DNA of 64,000 nt from Begonia masoniana (GCA_022432975.1 CM039508.1:43717646-43781645); one strand, 5' to 3'; shown: positions 21,563 to 33,943, counted from the first letter of the stretch. Made by a program: numbers and translations. Notes: generated by a model from the sequence alone, not told the origin.

Positions 21563-22270
21563 CAAAGCCGTGAGGGGAGGATATTGGGTTACGGCCCAAT
21601 CCCCAGAGCAGACAATATCTTACTGGGAAAAGATGTCGTTACAAATGGTATCAGAGCCTGTACCCAACCGGAAATGTGGCCAACGAGGATGTTGGACCCT
21701 CGAAGGGGGGGTGATTGTGATGACCCGAAAGGACACGTATGAGGAGGAACCATCCAGTGCTCCGCGAATCCCGAGTGGTAATTGGGCCGGAGGGTGACGT
21801 GCTAGGTTAAAACTCTGCGGATCCCGGGTTGGACTTGGGCCAGGGTTCGGTCGTAGAAAGGGGGGTCGTCACAATACCACATCGCTTGGGGAAGTACGTG
21901 AAAATGAAACATATGTAAGGAAACCCTCTCAAGATAGTAAGACGCGTTTTGGAGTATAATTGACAACGAATCCCATAAGAACTCCGAAGTTAAAAGTGCT
22001 TCGGCGAGAGTAATACCAGGTTGGGTGACCGACTGGGAAGTCCTCGCCAAACAAAGCCGTGAGGGGAGGATATTAGGTTACGGCCCAATCCCCAGAGCAA
22101 AAAATATCTTACTGGGAAAAGGGGTCGTTACAAATGGTATCAGAGCCTGTACCCAACCGAAAATGTGGCCAACGAGGATGTTGGGCCCCCGAGGGTGGGT
22201 GATTGTCATGACCCGAATGGACACGTATGAGGAGGAACCATCCAGTGCTCCGCGAATCCCGAGTGGGACT

Positions 22271-23785
22271 TGTAGGATCGAGATTGTCTAAGAGGGGGGG
22301 GTGAATTAGACCCTTTTTAAAATCTTAATTAAGTAGTCTAATGTTAATTTCTCCCTTATTGTAAGACTCTAAGCTAAAAGGCAATCAGACAAGCAATCAA
22401 AGTAAAGAGAGAGAGAGAAATTTAACACACAGAGATTTTTACGTGGTTCGGCCAAACCTTGCCTACATCCACGCTTCAAGGTTCACCCCTTGAAGATCCT
22501 TAACCTTCTCCTCAACGAGAATACACAGATCGGAATTCCGGGCTCCGATCAACTGCCTTTTACAAATCTGGATTGTTCTTCACGGGCGACAATCCACTGC
22601 CTTATACAAAATATTTGAGTTGGTAAAGTTCAAGCTCAGACTACACTCTCAAAGATTAAATCTCAAGTTATCGAATTGGGAGATGTAGAGAAAATACAGA
22701 GTATTATCACTTTCGCAGATTAGGGCTTCGAATTCAAATTCGCAAAAAGTTCTTTCTTCGTGCTCTAACCTCGGCTTAAATACTCTGTCTTCAGAATCGA
22801 CTTGACTTCAATGCTCCTTATCCAATAATAGAAACTTTGTTACCGTTGGAGCAGCTTTCGTACAGAAGCAGGTAGCCGTTGCTTTCTGAAAGCGCAAGTC
22901 GCCCGACGCCATTAATGTACTCAACTTTAAGCTTCTGGGTGAGGTACACTGTAGCTTTCGCGGCTAATTTGAATTCTGGCGGAAGACAAAGCTGATTTAG
23001 TCTTGAACCGCCATCGGATGATGCAACTAGAAAATATTGAACCGGCATCGGATGAGAAAGCTTCAAATGCTTGAACCGGCATCGGATGAGAAAGCTTTAA
23101 AACGCTGTCGGATGATTAAATCTTAGACGTCTTCCGCCTTTGTCGTTTAGTGACCGGAAGAGGAATTTGTTGAAGTCATCCGACTTTGTCGTTTAGCGAG
23201 CGTAGGACTTCTTCGTTTTAGCTCATCCGCCTTGTCGTCTAGCGAGCGGTGGAGTACTTCATTTTAGCTCATCCGCCTTGTCGTCTAGCGAGCTGTGGAG
23301 TACTTCATTTTAGCTCATCCGCCTTGTCGTCTAGCGAGCGGTGGAGTACTTCATTTTACCTCATCCGCCTTGTCGTCTAGCGAGCGGTGGAGTACTTCAT
23401 TTTAGCTCATCCGCCTTGTCGTCTAGCGAGCGGTGGAGTGCTTCATTTTAGCTCATCCGCCTTGTCGTCTAGCAAGCGGTGGGGTACTTCATTTTAGCTC
23501 ATCCGCCTTGTCGTCTAGTGACCGGTGGATTGAGTCTTGTAAACGACTCCGCTCTTGTCGTTTTGAGACCGGTGGACTTAGTTATTTTGTTTAACACATT
23601 TCAGCCCTGTACACTTAATCACATGCATTAGATACTAAAATACCTTTATTAAGGGTATTTCCAACAGATTAAAAACAAATGCATAATTCATTATTCTCAT
23701 TTAATAATCATAATCAAATTATATTACGTGCATATAAACACATCATCAAAAACATATTTAGACTTACACATTAATTAAGTCAACA
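22271..23785 (-). repeat. Sirevirus 3' LTR
   Basis: 1515 bp. It contains about seven copies of a 46-bp repeat at about 23212-23530. The partner LTR (31745-33588) is 329 bp longer, roughly seven extra repeat units. Confidence 0.92.
23212..23530 (-). repeat. 46-bp LTR tandem repeat, about 7 units
   Basis: The unit begins tcatccgccttgtcgtctag and continues with cgagcggtggagtacttcat. Units differ by single bases. It lies in the LTR, so it may affect the promoter or RNA processing; that is inference. Confidence 0.92.
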
Positions 23786-24234
23786 ATCTCCCCCTTTTTG
23801 ATGATGACAACCTATACATTTGATTAAATATAACTCCCCCATAGTCTTAGCTCCCCCATAGCAAATGCATACTTCAAAAGCAAACACAGAGCATATCCCA
23901 GAGCATATCCAGAACTTCAAAATAAAAGGTTTCCTAAAAAATAATTTCACTTCACTGCATGCTAAACATGCTCAATCAAATACATTCCATTCTCCCCCAT
24001 TGACATTATCAAAAACAAAAAAAAAAAATCAGAGAAATAGAAGAAGCATTGCATTCAACAAGCTAAGGAGTGAACAAGAGAGTTCCAGAACAGAAAAGAA
24101 ATGTAGATATAAAAAAAAATTATCTCCTATTACAGGAATCTAAAAATTGCTTCCAAAAGGCATGGATAGCCCAAGAGGGCAATGTGAGGGAAGGATGGAA
24201 AAAGGCATCCACACGGGCTTGGAGTGATGCAAGA
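23786..24234 (-). other. Sirevirus 3' untranslated region with several purine tracts
   Basis: On the minus strand, purine tracts of the form aaagggggagat / ctatgggggag occur next to the LTR and again at about 23832-23841, 23850-23859 and 23993-24000. Repeated purine tracts before the 3' LTR have been described for Sireviruses. No coding signal was seen. Confidence 0.7.
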
Positions 24235-26548
24235 TTAAGAGGTAGAGGTTTCTGATAGATCACCAAGTCCGTAAAGGGAGCAGGAAGGTGAGATGGTGCT
24301 GGAGAGGCCACCAGATCCTGACTCGAAGGATGGCGCAGGGACAGAAGGAGCAGCAGAAACATTGAAATGCAGTTCTGCCTCCTGAAGATCCAAAGGCATC
24401 ACTCGAAAATCTTCAACTACCTCCGGCCTGCAAAAAGGAAGGAGGAGGTCTTCAAATGTAGGCTCAGTGGGGCAGAGAGGTACATGTGGTGCAGGGCAAA
24501 GAGCCTCAACTTGAGTCTTGAGATCTCGAAGATTACGAGAGAAGATAGTATTATTTCGATCCAATTTTTGATCCATTTGTCCTTTAGCCACAGCAGCATC
24601 TTCGCACAACTGATCCTTGAGTTGAGTGATCTTTGTATCAATGGTCAAAGAAAGGGCTGTCTCAAGTGTGTCAATGCGGGACTGCAAAGCAATAAACTGT
24701 TCCTCACTGATGAACGATCTCCTTTGATATGTCTTTGGAGTTGCAGGAGTAACTGATGGAATTGGTGAGGATAATTGGACTGGAGGAGCCATTAGAGCTA
24801 GGGGAGGAAGTGGGACAGGAGAGGGAATGAGCATAGTAGAAGGTGGAGAGGGTTGGACTGGTGGAGAAGGTGGACTCGAAAGAGCAATATGACTTGGAGA
24901 AGGTGAGTCTGGAAGAGGGAGAACAGAATCTTCTGGAGGTGGAGAAGCAGTAGAGAGGACTGGAGAGATAGGTTGGACGGTTTGAGGCAGAGGAGGAAAT
25001 AAGAGTGCAGGGAGAGAAGGAGAAGGAGGATTTGCTGGAATGGTAAGAGGCACAGAGGTTGGAGCAGAGATTGCCTCTGAAACATGTGATCTTGAGGAAG
25101 GGGCACGACGCCTTCGCACGAGAGGAAGAGAGTGGGGGCTCGAGGTCTGAGATGGAGAAGGGGAAGGAGGTTGGAAAGGAGAAGTGGGAGCAGGAGCAGG
25201 CTGACAAGGAGGTGGAAGAGGGAAGGCCTCACTAGTATTGGAGGAGGCAGTGAGGAAGGAGCTGAAATGGCCTCAAAAATAGAAGCCAAAAAGGATGTAG
25301 CAGGGGCTCTTGGCACAGGTGGAGGAAGGTGAGAGTGAGAAACCGGAGAAGGAGGAGTGAAAATATCAAAGGCAGGGATCTCAGAGTCACCACCACCTTC
25401 TTGCATGGAGGACTCTTCATCCAAACTCAGTTTCCTTTTTCCTCTACTGGCTACAACTACCTTAGCAGCCCTCTACTTGGACTGATCCAAAACAAACTTC
25501 CCTTGACGTGTTCTCTTAATCCCCATCCTTGCCAAAGTGGATTTAGAATAGTAGCTAGATGGTTTGAGACAGCAAGGATCCTCATCTACAAGGAATTCAA
25601 CCTCAAATTTTTGAAAGATCTTCATGAGGAGGAGGTTGTAGGGAAAAGAAGTAGGCCCTGAGGAAACACTCTGTATCATCTTTTTCAGAATAATGTAGCC
25701 TATATCCAGGGGGTCTTTTGATAGAGAGCAAAAAGAATAACAAATTCCATGCTGCTGATATCATCATAATGACCGCCCTTAGGAAGGACATTATAACATA
25801 TCATCTGATGGAGAAAACGAGCTCTAATTGTTAAATGTCTGCTCTTCAAGGAATTTGGAATATTGTGGGGGTCTAGAACTATTTCCTTCAAAAATTGCTC
25901 GCCATCTGGAGTTCTAAGGAATGGGGGTTCTTGCCATATTGAAAAGATTTTGGGATGTTGATCAAGATGGGAACATCCCAGTAGCTCATTTATGGATTGA
26001 GAAGTTAGAACTATGCGCTTTCCATACACATAGCTCGAAATGATTGATTGGTCAGAAGGAAAACTAAGATTTGCATAGAACATTCTAATGGCTGTCGGGA
26101 GAAAGAAGGATTCTACTTCAAACAACCCTATTAGTCCAAGGTCAGTCAAGGGTGCTATAATGTTTAAGGCAATAATGAACGCATCTGAAACAATACCACG
26201 ACTTGGAATCAATTTCTTATCCTTAAAGTCGTCGTGATACCTGGTTTCAGCAGCCTCATTGACGAAATATACCGACGGCCAACTATTTGATCGAGGAATT
26301 TCTTGAGGTTTTCGAGCGGAAGTTTTGACCTTCTTGGCTGCGGGTTCTTTACCAGCTCTATGGGAGGATTCCATCGAAATGTTGAAGGAAGCTGACCGAG
26401 CAAAGACTCGTAGGAGATAGGGGTTTTGGAAAGGAGGAACGAAGTCTGGCAGAGCAGAACAAGTGAGAGAGCGCGAAAGATGAAGCGTCTTTGTAAAGAA
26501 AAAATAATTTAAATGGATTAAGGGCATCACCCGATTAGAAAGAGACAA
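24235..26548 (-). pseudogene. Sirevirus env-like region, broken
   Basis: Downstream of pol on the minus strand, an open frame of 282 codons (25700-26548) includes a basic stretch (EPAAKKVKTSARK) and a globular-looking part. After a one-base shift in a C-run near 25708, the region continues through 25424-25679 and a Pro/Ser-rich part (24235-25119). It ends with a predicted coiled coil around QSRIDTLETALSLTIDTKI and a DLKTQVEAL segment. Proline-rich plus coiled-coil is the known layout of env-like ORFs in the SIRE group, whose function is unproven. It cannot be translated in one piece. No clear signal peptide was seen. Confidence 0.68.
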
Positions 26549-26689
26549 ACGTGGAAGTCGAACAAGGCTCGATGGGTTACACGTGTCATCAGATTAAAGA
26601 TTAGATCATCCGATACAAAGATATCTTCCGGTGAATATTAAAAGGACCGGATGATGTGAATATCAAAGACAGAAAAAGAGAAGAAAGCC

Positions 26690-29600
26690 TTAACTTTTCT
26701 CGTACTTGAAAAGACCTAATCTTATTCTAATACCACAGAAGGTTTTTTCATCCAAAGGTTTTGTAAAAATGTCTGCCAATTGATCCACAGAATTAACAAA
26801 TTCCAACGAAATATCACCTCTTTGAACATGATCACGGATGAAATGATATCTTACATCAATATGCTTGGTTCTAGAATGCTGAATAGAATTTTTGGAAATG
26901 TTGATAGCACTGGTGTTATCACACCGAATAGAAATCCTATCATAAAAGAGATTGTAATCCTCCAAAGTCTGTTTCATCCACAACATTTGTGCACAACAAC
27001 TGCCAGCAACAATATATTCACTTTCTGCAGTTGACAATGCAACAGAATTCTGTTTCTTGGAAAACCAAGAGACAAGGGATTCACCAAGGAACTGACATGT
27101 TCCACTGGTGCTTTTCCTATCAACAAGACTACCAGCATAGTCTGAGTCTGAGTATCCAATCAGATCAAAAGAGGTGCCCTTCGGATACCATAATCCTAAG
27201 TCAGGTGTCCCACTTAAATATCTAAAAATCCTTTTGACAGCAGTTAAGTGAGATTCCTTAGGAGCTGCCTGAAATCTAGCACAAAGACAAACACTAAAGA
27301 GTATATCTGGCCTACTAGCAGTCAGATATAACAAAGATCCAATCATACCACGATACTTCTTGATATCCACACTTATACCATTTTCATCCTTGTCCAATTT
27401 AGTAGTGGTACTCATGGGAGTTTTGGAAGATTTGACAGATTCTAATCCAAATTTCTTTAGAAGTTCCTTGATGTATTTTTCTTGACAGAAGAAAATTCCA
27501 TCAGGAGATTGACTGATTTGAAATCCTAAGAAGAATTTTAACTCCCCCATCATACTCATTTCAAATTCACTTTGCATGAGGGAGGAAAACTCATTACACA
27601 TTTTGACATTAGTAGATCCAAAAATAATGTCATCGACATAGATTTGAACCAACAAAATGTCTTTATCCTTTTGCATGGTAAATAGAGTTGAGTCGGTGTT
27701 ACCCTTTTTGAAATTCCTTTCTTCAAGGAAGTTCCTCAACCTAACATACCAAGCTCTAGGAGCTTGCTTAAGTCCATAAAGAGCCTTTTTAAGTTTATAC
27801 ACATAATCAGGTTTTGCAAAATCTTCAAATCCTAAAGGCTGTTCTACATAAACTTCTTCATGAATATAACCATTTAAGAAAGCACTCTTCACATCCATTT
27901 GGAAGAGTGTGAAGTTTTTGTAGCAGGCATAAGCTAGAAGCATCCTAATTGACTCTAATCTAGCAACAGGTGCAAAGGTTTCCTCAAAATCTATTCCTTT
28001 TTCTTGATTGTAACTTTTAGCAACCAGTCTAGCCTTATTTCTAACCACAATCCCATTTTCATCTAATTTGTTCTTGTAAACCCATTTAGTTCCAATAATG
28101 GGATGATCCTTCGGCCTTGGAACAAGTTCCCATACCTTGCTCCTTTCAAATTGATTTAACTCTTTTTGCATGGCCAGAATCCAATTTTCATCACCTTCGG
28201 CTTCATCAAATTTCTTAGGCTCTACTTGTGAAATGAATGCCACATTGGCACAGAAATTCCTAAGAGAAGCTCTAGTCTTAACTCCTAAAGAAGGATCACC
28301 TAAAACTTCATCTATTGGATGGTTTCTGACATATTTCCAATCTCTAGGAAGAGCAGGATTTTCATCATTGACAGGAATAATATCTGGAGAAGTTGAGGAA
28401 GGTTCTAGAGATTTTTCTACTTGAGGAGGATCACTAGGCTTTTCTAAAGAAAGGGAATCTAGTTGATTATCCAAAGAATCATCCTCATCCACATTGATTG
28501 TGGGATGAGGGGACTCATCAAAGTTAACATGAACTGATTCCTCAACAACTAGAGTTCTCCTATTGAATACTCTATGAGCTTTGCTGGAGAGGGAATAACC
28601 CAGAAAAATTCCAAGATCAGATTTGGAATCGAATTTTCCTAAGTTATCCTTAGTGTTTAGTATGAAATATTTGCTGCCAAAGGCTCTAAAGTATTTAACA
28701 GAAGGAGTTTTTCCACTCCAGAGCTCATATGGAGTTTTCTCAAGAATAGGTCTTATGGAGACCCGATTAAGCACATAACAGGCAGTAGCAACAGCTTCAG
28801 CCCAGAAATACTTAGGAAGAGAATTCTCATTAAGTATAGTCCTAGCAAGCTCTTGGAGAGATCTATTCTTCCTCTCAACAACACCATTTTGCTGAGGAGT
28901 CCTAGGAGAAGAGAAATTGTGCTCAATTCCATACTTGAAACACAAGAGTTCGAATTTTTCATTTTCAAATTCTCCACCATGATCACTACGAAAAGCAATA
29001 ATGGTGAGCTCATTTTCATTTTGAACTCTTTTCCTAAAACTAGAAAAGGTATCAAAAGTCTCATCCTTTGACTTCAGAAAATGTACCCAGGTGAATCTAG
29101 AGAAGTCATCAACAATAACAAAGGCATAGAATTTGCCACCTAGGCTGGCTATATTGGAAGGACCGAAGAGGTCCATATGAAGGAGTTGGAGAGGCTTGGA
29201 AGTGGAAACTGCATTCTTTGATGCAAAGGAACTTTTGATCTGCTTACCCATTTGGCAGGCATCACAGACCTTATCCTTCACAAAGGATATCTTAGGGATT
29301 CCTCTAACTAAATTCTCCTTAGTAATCTTAGCTAAGGTATCCATTCCTACGTGACCTAATCTCCTATGCCAAATCCAGCAGTCATTAGAAGAATTCACAG
29401 CAAAGCATTTTTCATTATCACAAACAAAGTTATCTAAGTCAATAACATAGATATTCTCCTTTCTGAAGCCAGTAAAGAGAACTTTGCTATTAGATATATC
29501 CTTAATAATACAGGAATTTTTCTTGAAGACTACTTTGTAACCCTTATCACATAATTGACTGATGCTCAGCAGGTTATATTTCAGACCTTCGACTAACAGA

Positions 29601-29809
29601 ACATTTTCTATAATAATATTATCAGGATTACCTATATTGCCGATGCCAACAATTTTACCCTTCTGATTTCCACCAAAAGTGACATTACCTTTCTTTTTGT
29701 TGACAACAGCAAACATGGATGCATCTCCAGTCATGTGCCTAGAACAGCCACTGTCCAGGTACCACTGATTCCTTATTGGAGACACATCATCCTGCAAAAC
29801 AGAGATCAA
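26690..29809 (-). CDS. pol: Sirevirus pol polyprotein, intact (1039 codons)
   Basis: Domains in order: aspartic protease [13 protein letters not shown] (active DSG at residues 19-21), GAG-pre-integrase zinc site (H148, H153, C182, C185), integrase core with D213, D276 and E312 (a DD35E triad), RT with [18 protein letters not shown] and YVDD at 724-727, and RNase H from about residue 885 ([10 protein letters not shown], then [11 protein letters not shown]). It ends at a stop near the family's usual C-terminus ([13 protein letters not shown]). All catalytic residues I can identify are present. The first Met overlaps the gag stop by 4 bases in another frame, so pol would need a shift or reinitiation. 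Most copia elements have one gag-pol frame, so a lost frame is also possible. Confidence 0.93.
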   Translation of the reverse strand: MISVLQDDVSPIRNQWYLDSGCSRHMTGDASMFAVVNKKKGNVTFGGNQKGKIVGIGNIGNPDNIIIENVLLVEGLKYNLLSISQLCDKGYKVVFKKNSCIIKDISNSKVLFTGFRKENIYVIDLDNFVCDNEKCFAVNSSNDCWIWHRRLGHVGMDTLAKITKENLVRGIPKISFVKDKVCDACQMGKQIKSSFASKNAVSTSKPLQLLHMDLFGPSNIASLGGKFYAFVIVDDFSRFTWVHFLKSKDETFDTFSSFRKRVQNENELTIIAFRSDHGGEFENEKFELLCFKYGIEHNFSSPRTPQQNGVVERKNRSLQELARTILNENSLPKYFWAEAVATACYVLNRVSIRPILEKTPYELWSGKTPSVKYFRAFGSKYFILNTKDNLGKFDSKSDLGIFLGYSLSSKAHRVFNRRTLVVEESVHVNFDESPHPTINVDEDDSLDNQLDSLSLEKPSDPPQVEKSLEPSSTSPDIIPVNDENPALPRDWKYVRNHPIDEVLGDPSLGVKTRASLRNFCANVAFISQVEPKKFDEAEGDENWILAMQKELNQFERSKVWELVPRPKDHPIIGTKWVYKNKLDENGIVVRNKARLVAKSYNQEKGIDFEETFAPVARLESIRMLLAYACYKNFTLFQMDVKSAFLNGYIHEEVYVEQPLGFEDFAKPDYVYKLKKALYGLKQAPRAWYVRLRNFLEERNFKKGNTDSTLFTMQKDKDILLVQIYVDDIIFGSTNVKMCNEFSSLMQSEFEMSMMGELKFFLGFQISQSPDGIFFCQEKYIKELLKKFGLESVKSSKTPMSTTTKLDKDENGISVDIKKYRGMIGSLLYLTASRPDILFSVCLCARFQAAPKESHLTAVKRIFRYLSGTPDLGLWYPKGTSFDLIGYSDSDYAGSLVDRKSTSGTCQFLGESLVSWFSKKQNSVALSTAESEYIVAGSCCAQMLWMKQTLEDYNLFYDRISIRCDNTSAINISKNSIQHSRTKHIDVRYHFIRDHVQRGDISLEFVNSVDQLADIFTKPLDEKTFCGIRIRLGLFKYEKS

Positions 29810-30564
29810 GTAGTCTTCTTAGGTACCCAAATCTTTTGGGTCCTAGTGTTAGTTTTGGTTCCTTTGGGAACCCATTGCAACTTACTGCCAGTTTTCATAT
29901 TATTTGTTTTTAAAGGACATACAAATGATTTATGTCCTACTTCATTGCATGCATGACAGATAGTGGATTTAACAAAAAGCTTTTTATATGTTTTCTTTTT
30001 ACTAATCCCGTCATATCCTAGGCCAGTTTTATCAAACTGCACTCTCTGGCTGCTCAATAACATGTTCAGATTTTTACTACCTTCAGTGAAATTCAGAACA
30101 AGTTTATTTAACGTCTCATTTTTCTTTTTAAGTACAAAGACTTCCTTTTCATGCTGACTACATTCATTGGCATGCTTTTCTGACATACTGACATTTTCCT
30201 TTTTCAACAGATTGTATTTAGTTTTTAGCATGCCAAATTGTTTAACTAAATCATTAAATGCATCAATTAATTCTCCATCATCATTATCGCTTTCACTATC
30301 ACTTAAAGTAGTGGCAGAAGAAGGACTTACCTTATCCTCATGTGCCATGAAGCACAGATTGGCTACTTCCTCATCTTCTGAAGAGGAGGTGTCACCTTCA
30401 CTGTCATCCCAAGTGGCCTTCATAGCCTTCTTCTTGAATTTCTTGGGATACTTCTTTGCTTGTGGACAATCTGCCTTCATATGGCCAGACTTTCCACACC
30501 TAAAACATGTGATCTCCTTGTCTTTTTGAGACTTCTCACCCTTTGGAAATCTCCTTCCTTGCAT
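29806..30564 (-). CDS. gag: Sirevirus gag C-terminal part, two zinc knuckles
   Basis: The frame contains [14 protein letters not shown] (CX2CX4HX4C, residues about 20-33), an acidic Ser/Glu/Asp-rich segment ([12 protein letters not shown]), a Lys/Glu-rich stretch that should form a coiled coil ([19 protein letters not shown]), and a second finger [14 protein letters not shown] (about 207-220). Two separated fingers with a coiled coil between them fit Sirevirus gag. The frame is separated from the N-terminal gag ORF by the duplicated stretch 30638-31218, where it shifts. Confidence 0.85.
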   Translation of the reverse strand: MQGRRFPKGEKSQKDKEITCFRCGKSGHMKADCPQAKKYPKKFKKKAMKATWDDSEGDTSSSEDEEVANLCFMAHEDKVSPSSATTLSDSESDNDDGELIDAFNDLVKQFGMLKTKYNLLKKENVSMSEKHANECSQHEKEVFVLKKKNETLNKLVLNFTEGSKNLNMLLSSQRVQFDKTGLGYDGISKKKTYKKLFVKSTICHACNEVGHKSFVCPLKTNNMKTGSKLQWVPKGTKTNTRTQKIWVPKKTT

Positions 30565-30637
30565 TCTTTTTCTTTGGAGGAATTTGCTGAACCTCCTAGT
30601 AATGAGGGCGATATCCTCATCATCTTCTTCTTCTTCT

Positions 30638-31218
30638 GTTTACTGGAAGAAGCTTTCATAGCAATGTCTTTTCTTTTGTAGCTTTTTTCTCCTGAGATCT
30701 TCCTTCTCGTTTGACCTCATTGTGATCTCATGTGTCATGAGAGATCCAATAAGTTCCTCAAGTTTTAGAATCTTGAGATCTTTTGCTTCCTGTATGGCAT
30801 CACCTTTGGCTGCCAACTTCTTGGAAGACATCTAAGAATCTTCCTGATCTGTTCTTCACAAGAATATGATTTACAAGAGCTTTTAAGCCATTGGTATGTT
30901 AGTAACCTCCTTCTGCTTCTTTCTTCCTCAGACACATCTTGTTTACTGGAAGAAGCTTTCATAGCAATGTCTTTTCTTTTTGTAGCTTTTTTCTCCTTGA
31001 GATCTTCCTTCTCGTTTGACCTCATTGTGATCTCATGTGTCATGAGAGATCCAATAAGTTCCTCAAGTTTTAGAATCTTGAGATCTTTTGCTTCCTGTAT
31101 GGCAGTCACCTTTGGCTGCCAACTTCTTGGAAGACATCTAAGAATCTTCCTGATCTGTTCTTCACAAGAATATGATTTACCAAGAGCTTTTAAGCCATTG
31201 GTAATGTTAGTAAACCTT
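30638..31218 (-). repeat. tandem duplication in gag (period about 302 bp)
   Basis: 30638-30907 repeats 30940-31218. Relative to the right copy, the left copy misses single bases at several points (for example at ggcatcacc vs ggcagtcacc, ttacaag vs ttaccaag). The duplication and these one-base gaps break the gag frame. Confidence 0.9.
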
Positions 31219-31697
31219 GTAAACATAGAAGATATAGATTCATCTTTTGGCATAGAAAATAACTCATACTCATGTACAAGCATATTCAATTTACTCTCTT
31301 TTACCTGATTTGTTCCCTCGTGGGTAACCTCTAATAAGTGCCAAATTTCTTGAGCACTTTCACACCCTCGTACCCTATTAAATTCATCTCTATTTAAGGC
31401 ACAATACAGGGTGTTTATCGCCTTAGCATTAAGAATTAGATTTCTCTTATCTGACTCAGTTAGATCAGTGGAAATCTTAGGAACACTTTGGCCATCTACA
31501 GTTTTCACGGCTTTAAATGGACCATATTCTATAATGTTCCATAGCTCATAGTTCATGGCTTGAATGAATATCTTCATTCTTGCTTTCCAGTAAACATAAT
31601 CACTCCCATCAAAGAAGGGAGACCTATTTGTAGCTTGACCTTCTCCGTGTGTGGAGTTAGTGTTGAATGCCATTGCCATTGTAAATATATCACACAA
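30765..31697 (-). pseudogene. gag: Sirevirus gag N-terminal part, frame disturbed
   Basis: The frame starts near MAMAFNTNSTHGEGQATNRS at the usual distance from the primer site. It holds the copia gag (UBN2-type) capsid region FFDGSDYVYWKARMKIFIQA to GCESAQEIWHLLEVTHEGT, then KILRCLPRSWQPKVTAIQEA. It runs into the duplicated block, where the same CLPRSWQPKV motif appears a second time before the frame ends in MPYRKQKISRF. Gag would form the particle around element RNA. The single-base gaps in the left duplicate mean no full-length Gag is encoded as written. Confidence 0.82.
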
Positions 31698-31730
31698 TGA
31701 TTAAAAGACAGCTTAGACAATGATAACCTC

Positions 31731-31742
31731 GCTCTGATACCA
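31731..31742 (-). other. Sirevirus primer-binding site
   Basis: The minus strand reads TGGTATCAGAGC, complementary to the 3' end of initiator tRNA-Met, two bases from the 5' LTR. Confidence 0.92.
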
Positions 31743-31744
31743 AT

Positions 31745-33588
31745 TGTAGGATCGAGATTGTCTAAGAGGGGGGGGGGGGTGAATTAGTCCATTTTTAAAA
31801 TCTTAATTAAGTAGTCTAATGTTAATTTCTCCCTTATTGTAAGACTCTAAGCTAAAAGGCAATCAGACAAGCAATCAAAGTAAAGAGAGAGATAGAGAAA
31901 TTTAACACGCAGAGATTTTTACGTGGTTCGGCCAAACCTTGCCTATATCCACGCTTCAAGGTTCACCCCTTGAAGATCCTTAACCTTCTCCTCAACGAGA
32001 ATACACAGATCGGAATTTCGGGCTCCGATCAACTACCTTTTACAAATCTGGATTGTTCTTCACGGGCGACAATCCACTGCCTTATACAAAATATTTGAGT
32101 TGGTAAAGTTCAAGCTCAGACTACACTCTCAAAGATTAAATCTCAAGTTATCGAATTGGGAGATGTAGAGAAAATACAGAGTATTATCACTTTCGCAGAT
32201 TAGGGCTTCAAATTCAAATTCGCAAAAAGTTCTTTCTTCGTGCTCTAACCTCGGCTTAAATACTCTGTCTTCAGAATCGGCTTGACTGCAATGCTCCTTA
32301 TCCAATAATAGAAACTTTGTTACCGTTGGAGCAGCTTTCGTACAGAAGCAGGTAGCCGTTGCTTTCTGAAAGCGCAAGTCGCCCGACGCCATTAATGTAC
32401 TCAACTTTAAGCTTCTGGGCGAGGTACACTGTAGCTTTCGCGGCTAATTTGAATTCTGGCGGAAGACAAAGCTGATTTAGTCTTGAACCGCCATCGGATG
32501 ATGCAACTAGAAAATATTGAACCAGCATCGAATGAGAAAGCTTCAAATGCTTGAACCGGCATCGGATGAGAAAGCTTTAAAACGCTGTCGGATGATTAAA
32601 TCTTAGACGTCTTCCGCCTTTGTCGTTTAGTGACCGGAAGAGGAATTTGTTAAAGTCATCCGACTTTGTCGTTTAGCGAGCGTAGGACTTCTTCATTTTA
32701 GCTCATCCGCCTTGTCGTCTAGCGAGCGGTGGAGTACTTCATTTTAGCTCATCTGCCTTGTCGTCTAGCGAGCGGTGGAGTACTTCATTTTAGCTCATCC
32801 GCCTTGTCGTCTAGCGAGCGGTGGAGTACTTCATTTTAGCTCATTCGCCTTGTCGTCTAGCGAGCTGTGGAGTGCTTCATTTTAGCTCATCCGCCTTGTC
32901 GTCTAGCGAGCGGTGGAGTACTTCATTTTAGCTCATCCGCCTTGTCGTCTAGTGACCGGTGGATTGAGTCTTGTAAACGACTCCGCTCTTGTCGTTTTGA
33001 GACCGATGGACTTAGTCATTTTAGCTCATCCGCCTTGTCGTCTAGCGAGTGGTGGAGTACTTCATTTTAGCTCATCCGCCTTGTCGTCTAGCGAGCTGTG
33101 GAGTACTTCATTTTAGCTCATCCGCCTTGTCGTCTAGCGAGTGGTGGAGTACTTCATTTTAGCTCATCCGCCTTGTCGTCTAGCGAGCGGTGGAGTACTT
33201 CATTTTAGCTCATCCGCCTTGTCGTCTAGCGAGCGGTGGAGTGCTTCATTTTAGCTCATTCGCCTTGTCGTCTAGCGAGTGGTGGAGTACTTCATTTTAG
33301 CTCATCCGCCTTGTCATCTAGTGATCGGTGGATTGAGTCTTGTAAACGACTCCGCTCTTGTCGTTTTGAGACCGGTGGACTTAGTTATTTTGTTTAACAC
33401 ATTTCAGCCCTGTACACTTAATCACATGCATTAGATACTAAAATACCCTTATTAAGGGTATTTCCAACAGATTAAAAACAAATGCATAATTCATTATTCT
33501 CATTTAATAATCATAATCAAATTATATTACGTGCATATAAACACATCATCAAAAACATATTTAGACTTAAACATTAATTAAGTCAACA
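31745..33588 (-). repeat. Sirevirus 5' LTR
   Basis: 1844 bp. It matches 22271-23785 apart from extra 46-bp units and an internal duplication of the acgactccgctcttgtcg block (32942-33020 and 33310-33380). Confidence 0.93.
32690..33325 (-). repeat. 46-bp LTR tandem repeat, about 13 units
   Basis: Same unit as at 23212, in two runs separated by one copy of the segment that normally follows the array. That pattern points to unequal exchange within the array. Confidence 0.9.
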
Positions 33589-33943
33589 AGACTTGGGCTG
33601 GAGGGTGACGTGCTGGGTTAAAACTCTGTGGATCTCGGGTTGGACTTGGGCCAGGGTTCGGTCGTAGAAATGGGGGTCGTCACAATCCCACATCGCTTGG
33701 GGAAGTATGTGGAAATGAAACATATGTAAGAAAACCCTCCCAAGATAGTAAGACGCGTTTTGGAGCATAATTGACAACGGATCCCATAAGAACTCCGAAG
33801 TTAAAAGTGTTTCGGCGAGAGTAATACCAGGTTGGGTGATCGACTGGGAAGTCCTCGCCAAACAAAGTCGTGAGGGGAGGATATTGGGTTACGGCCCAAT
33901 CCCCAGAGCAAACAATATCTTACTGGGAAAAGGGGTCGTTACA

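Larger units (their letters stand above)
22271..33588 (-). mobile_element. Sirevirus (copia) with env-like region, near complete
   Basis: This 11.3-kb element lies on the minus strand. LTRs are 31745-33588 (5') and 22271-23785 (3'), both starting TGTAGGATCGAG and ending gtcaaca on the plus strand. The primer site TGGTATCAGAGC (minus, 31731-31742) is 2 bp from the 5' LTR. Gag, an intact pol, a broken env-like region and several ccccc-type purine tracts (minus strand ggggga at 23786-23795, 23832-23855, 23993-24000) precede the 3' LTR. Multiple purine tracts plus a coding region after pol are Sirevirus traits. TSD ggact (22266-22270) / agact (33589-33593), in Cassandra LTR3. The LTRs differ mainly in repeat number and show few substitutions, which suggests a young insertion. 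Confidence 0.93.
21225..33943 (+). mobile_element. three-LTR Cassandra, split by a Sirevirus
   Basis: LTR1 21225-21643 (TGTGATGACCC...GTCGTTACA), internal 21644-21715, LTR2 21716-22132, internal 22133-22203, LTR3 22204-22270 continued at 33594-33943. Each internal domain starts aatggtatcagagcc (primer site) and ends in a purine tract. Each LTR carries a 5S-like block. The perfect TSD catat (21220-21224 and 33944-33948) lies in the copia RT codons for AICHLRK, which become continuous when the insertion is removed. Confidence 0.95.

Noticed and set aside
23212..33325. CRISPR array
   Set aside because: Units are contiguous 46-bp tandem repeats with no unique spacers, in plant LTRs.
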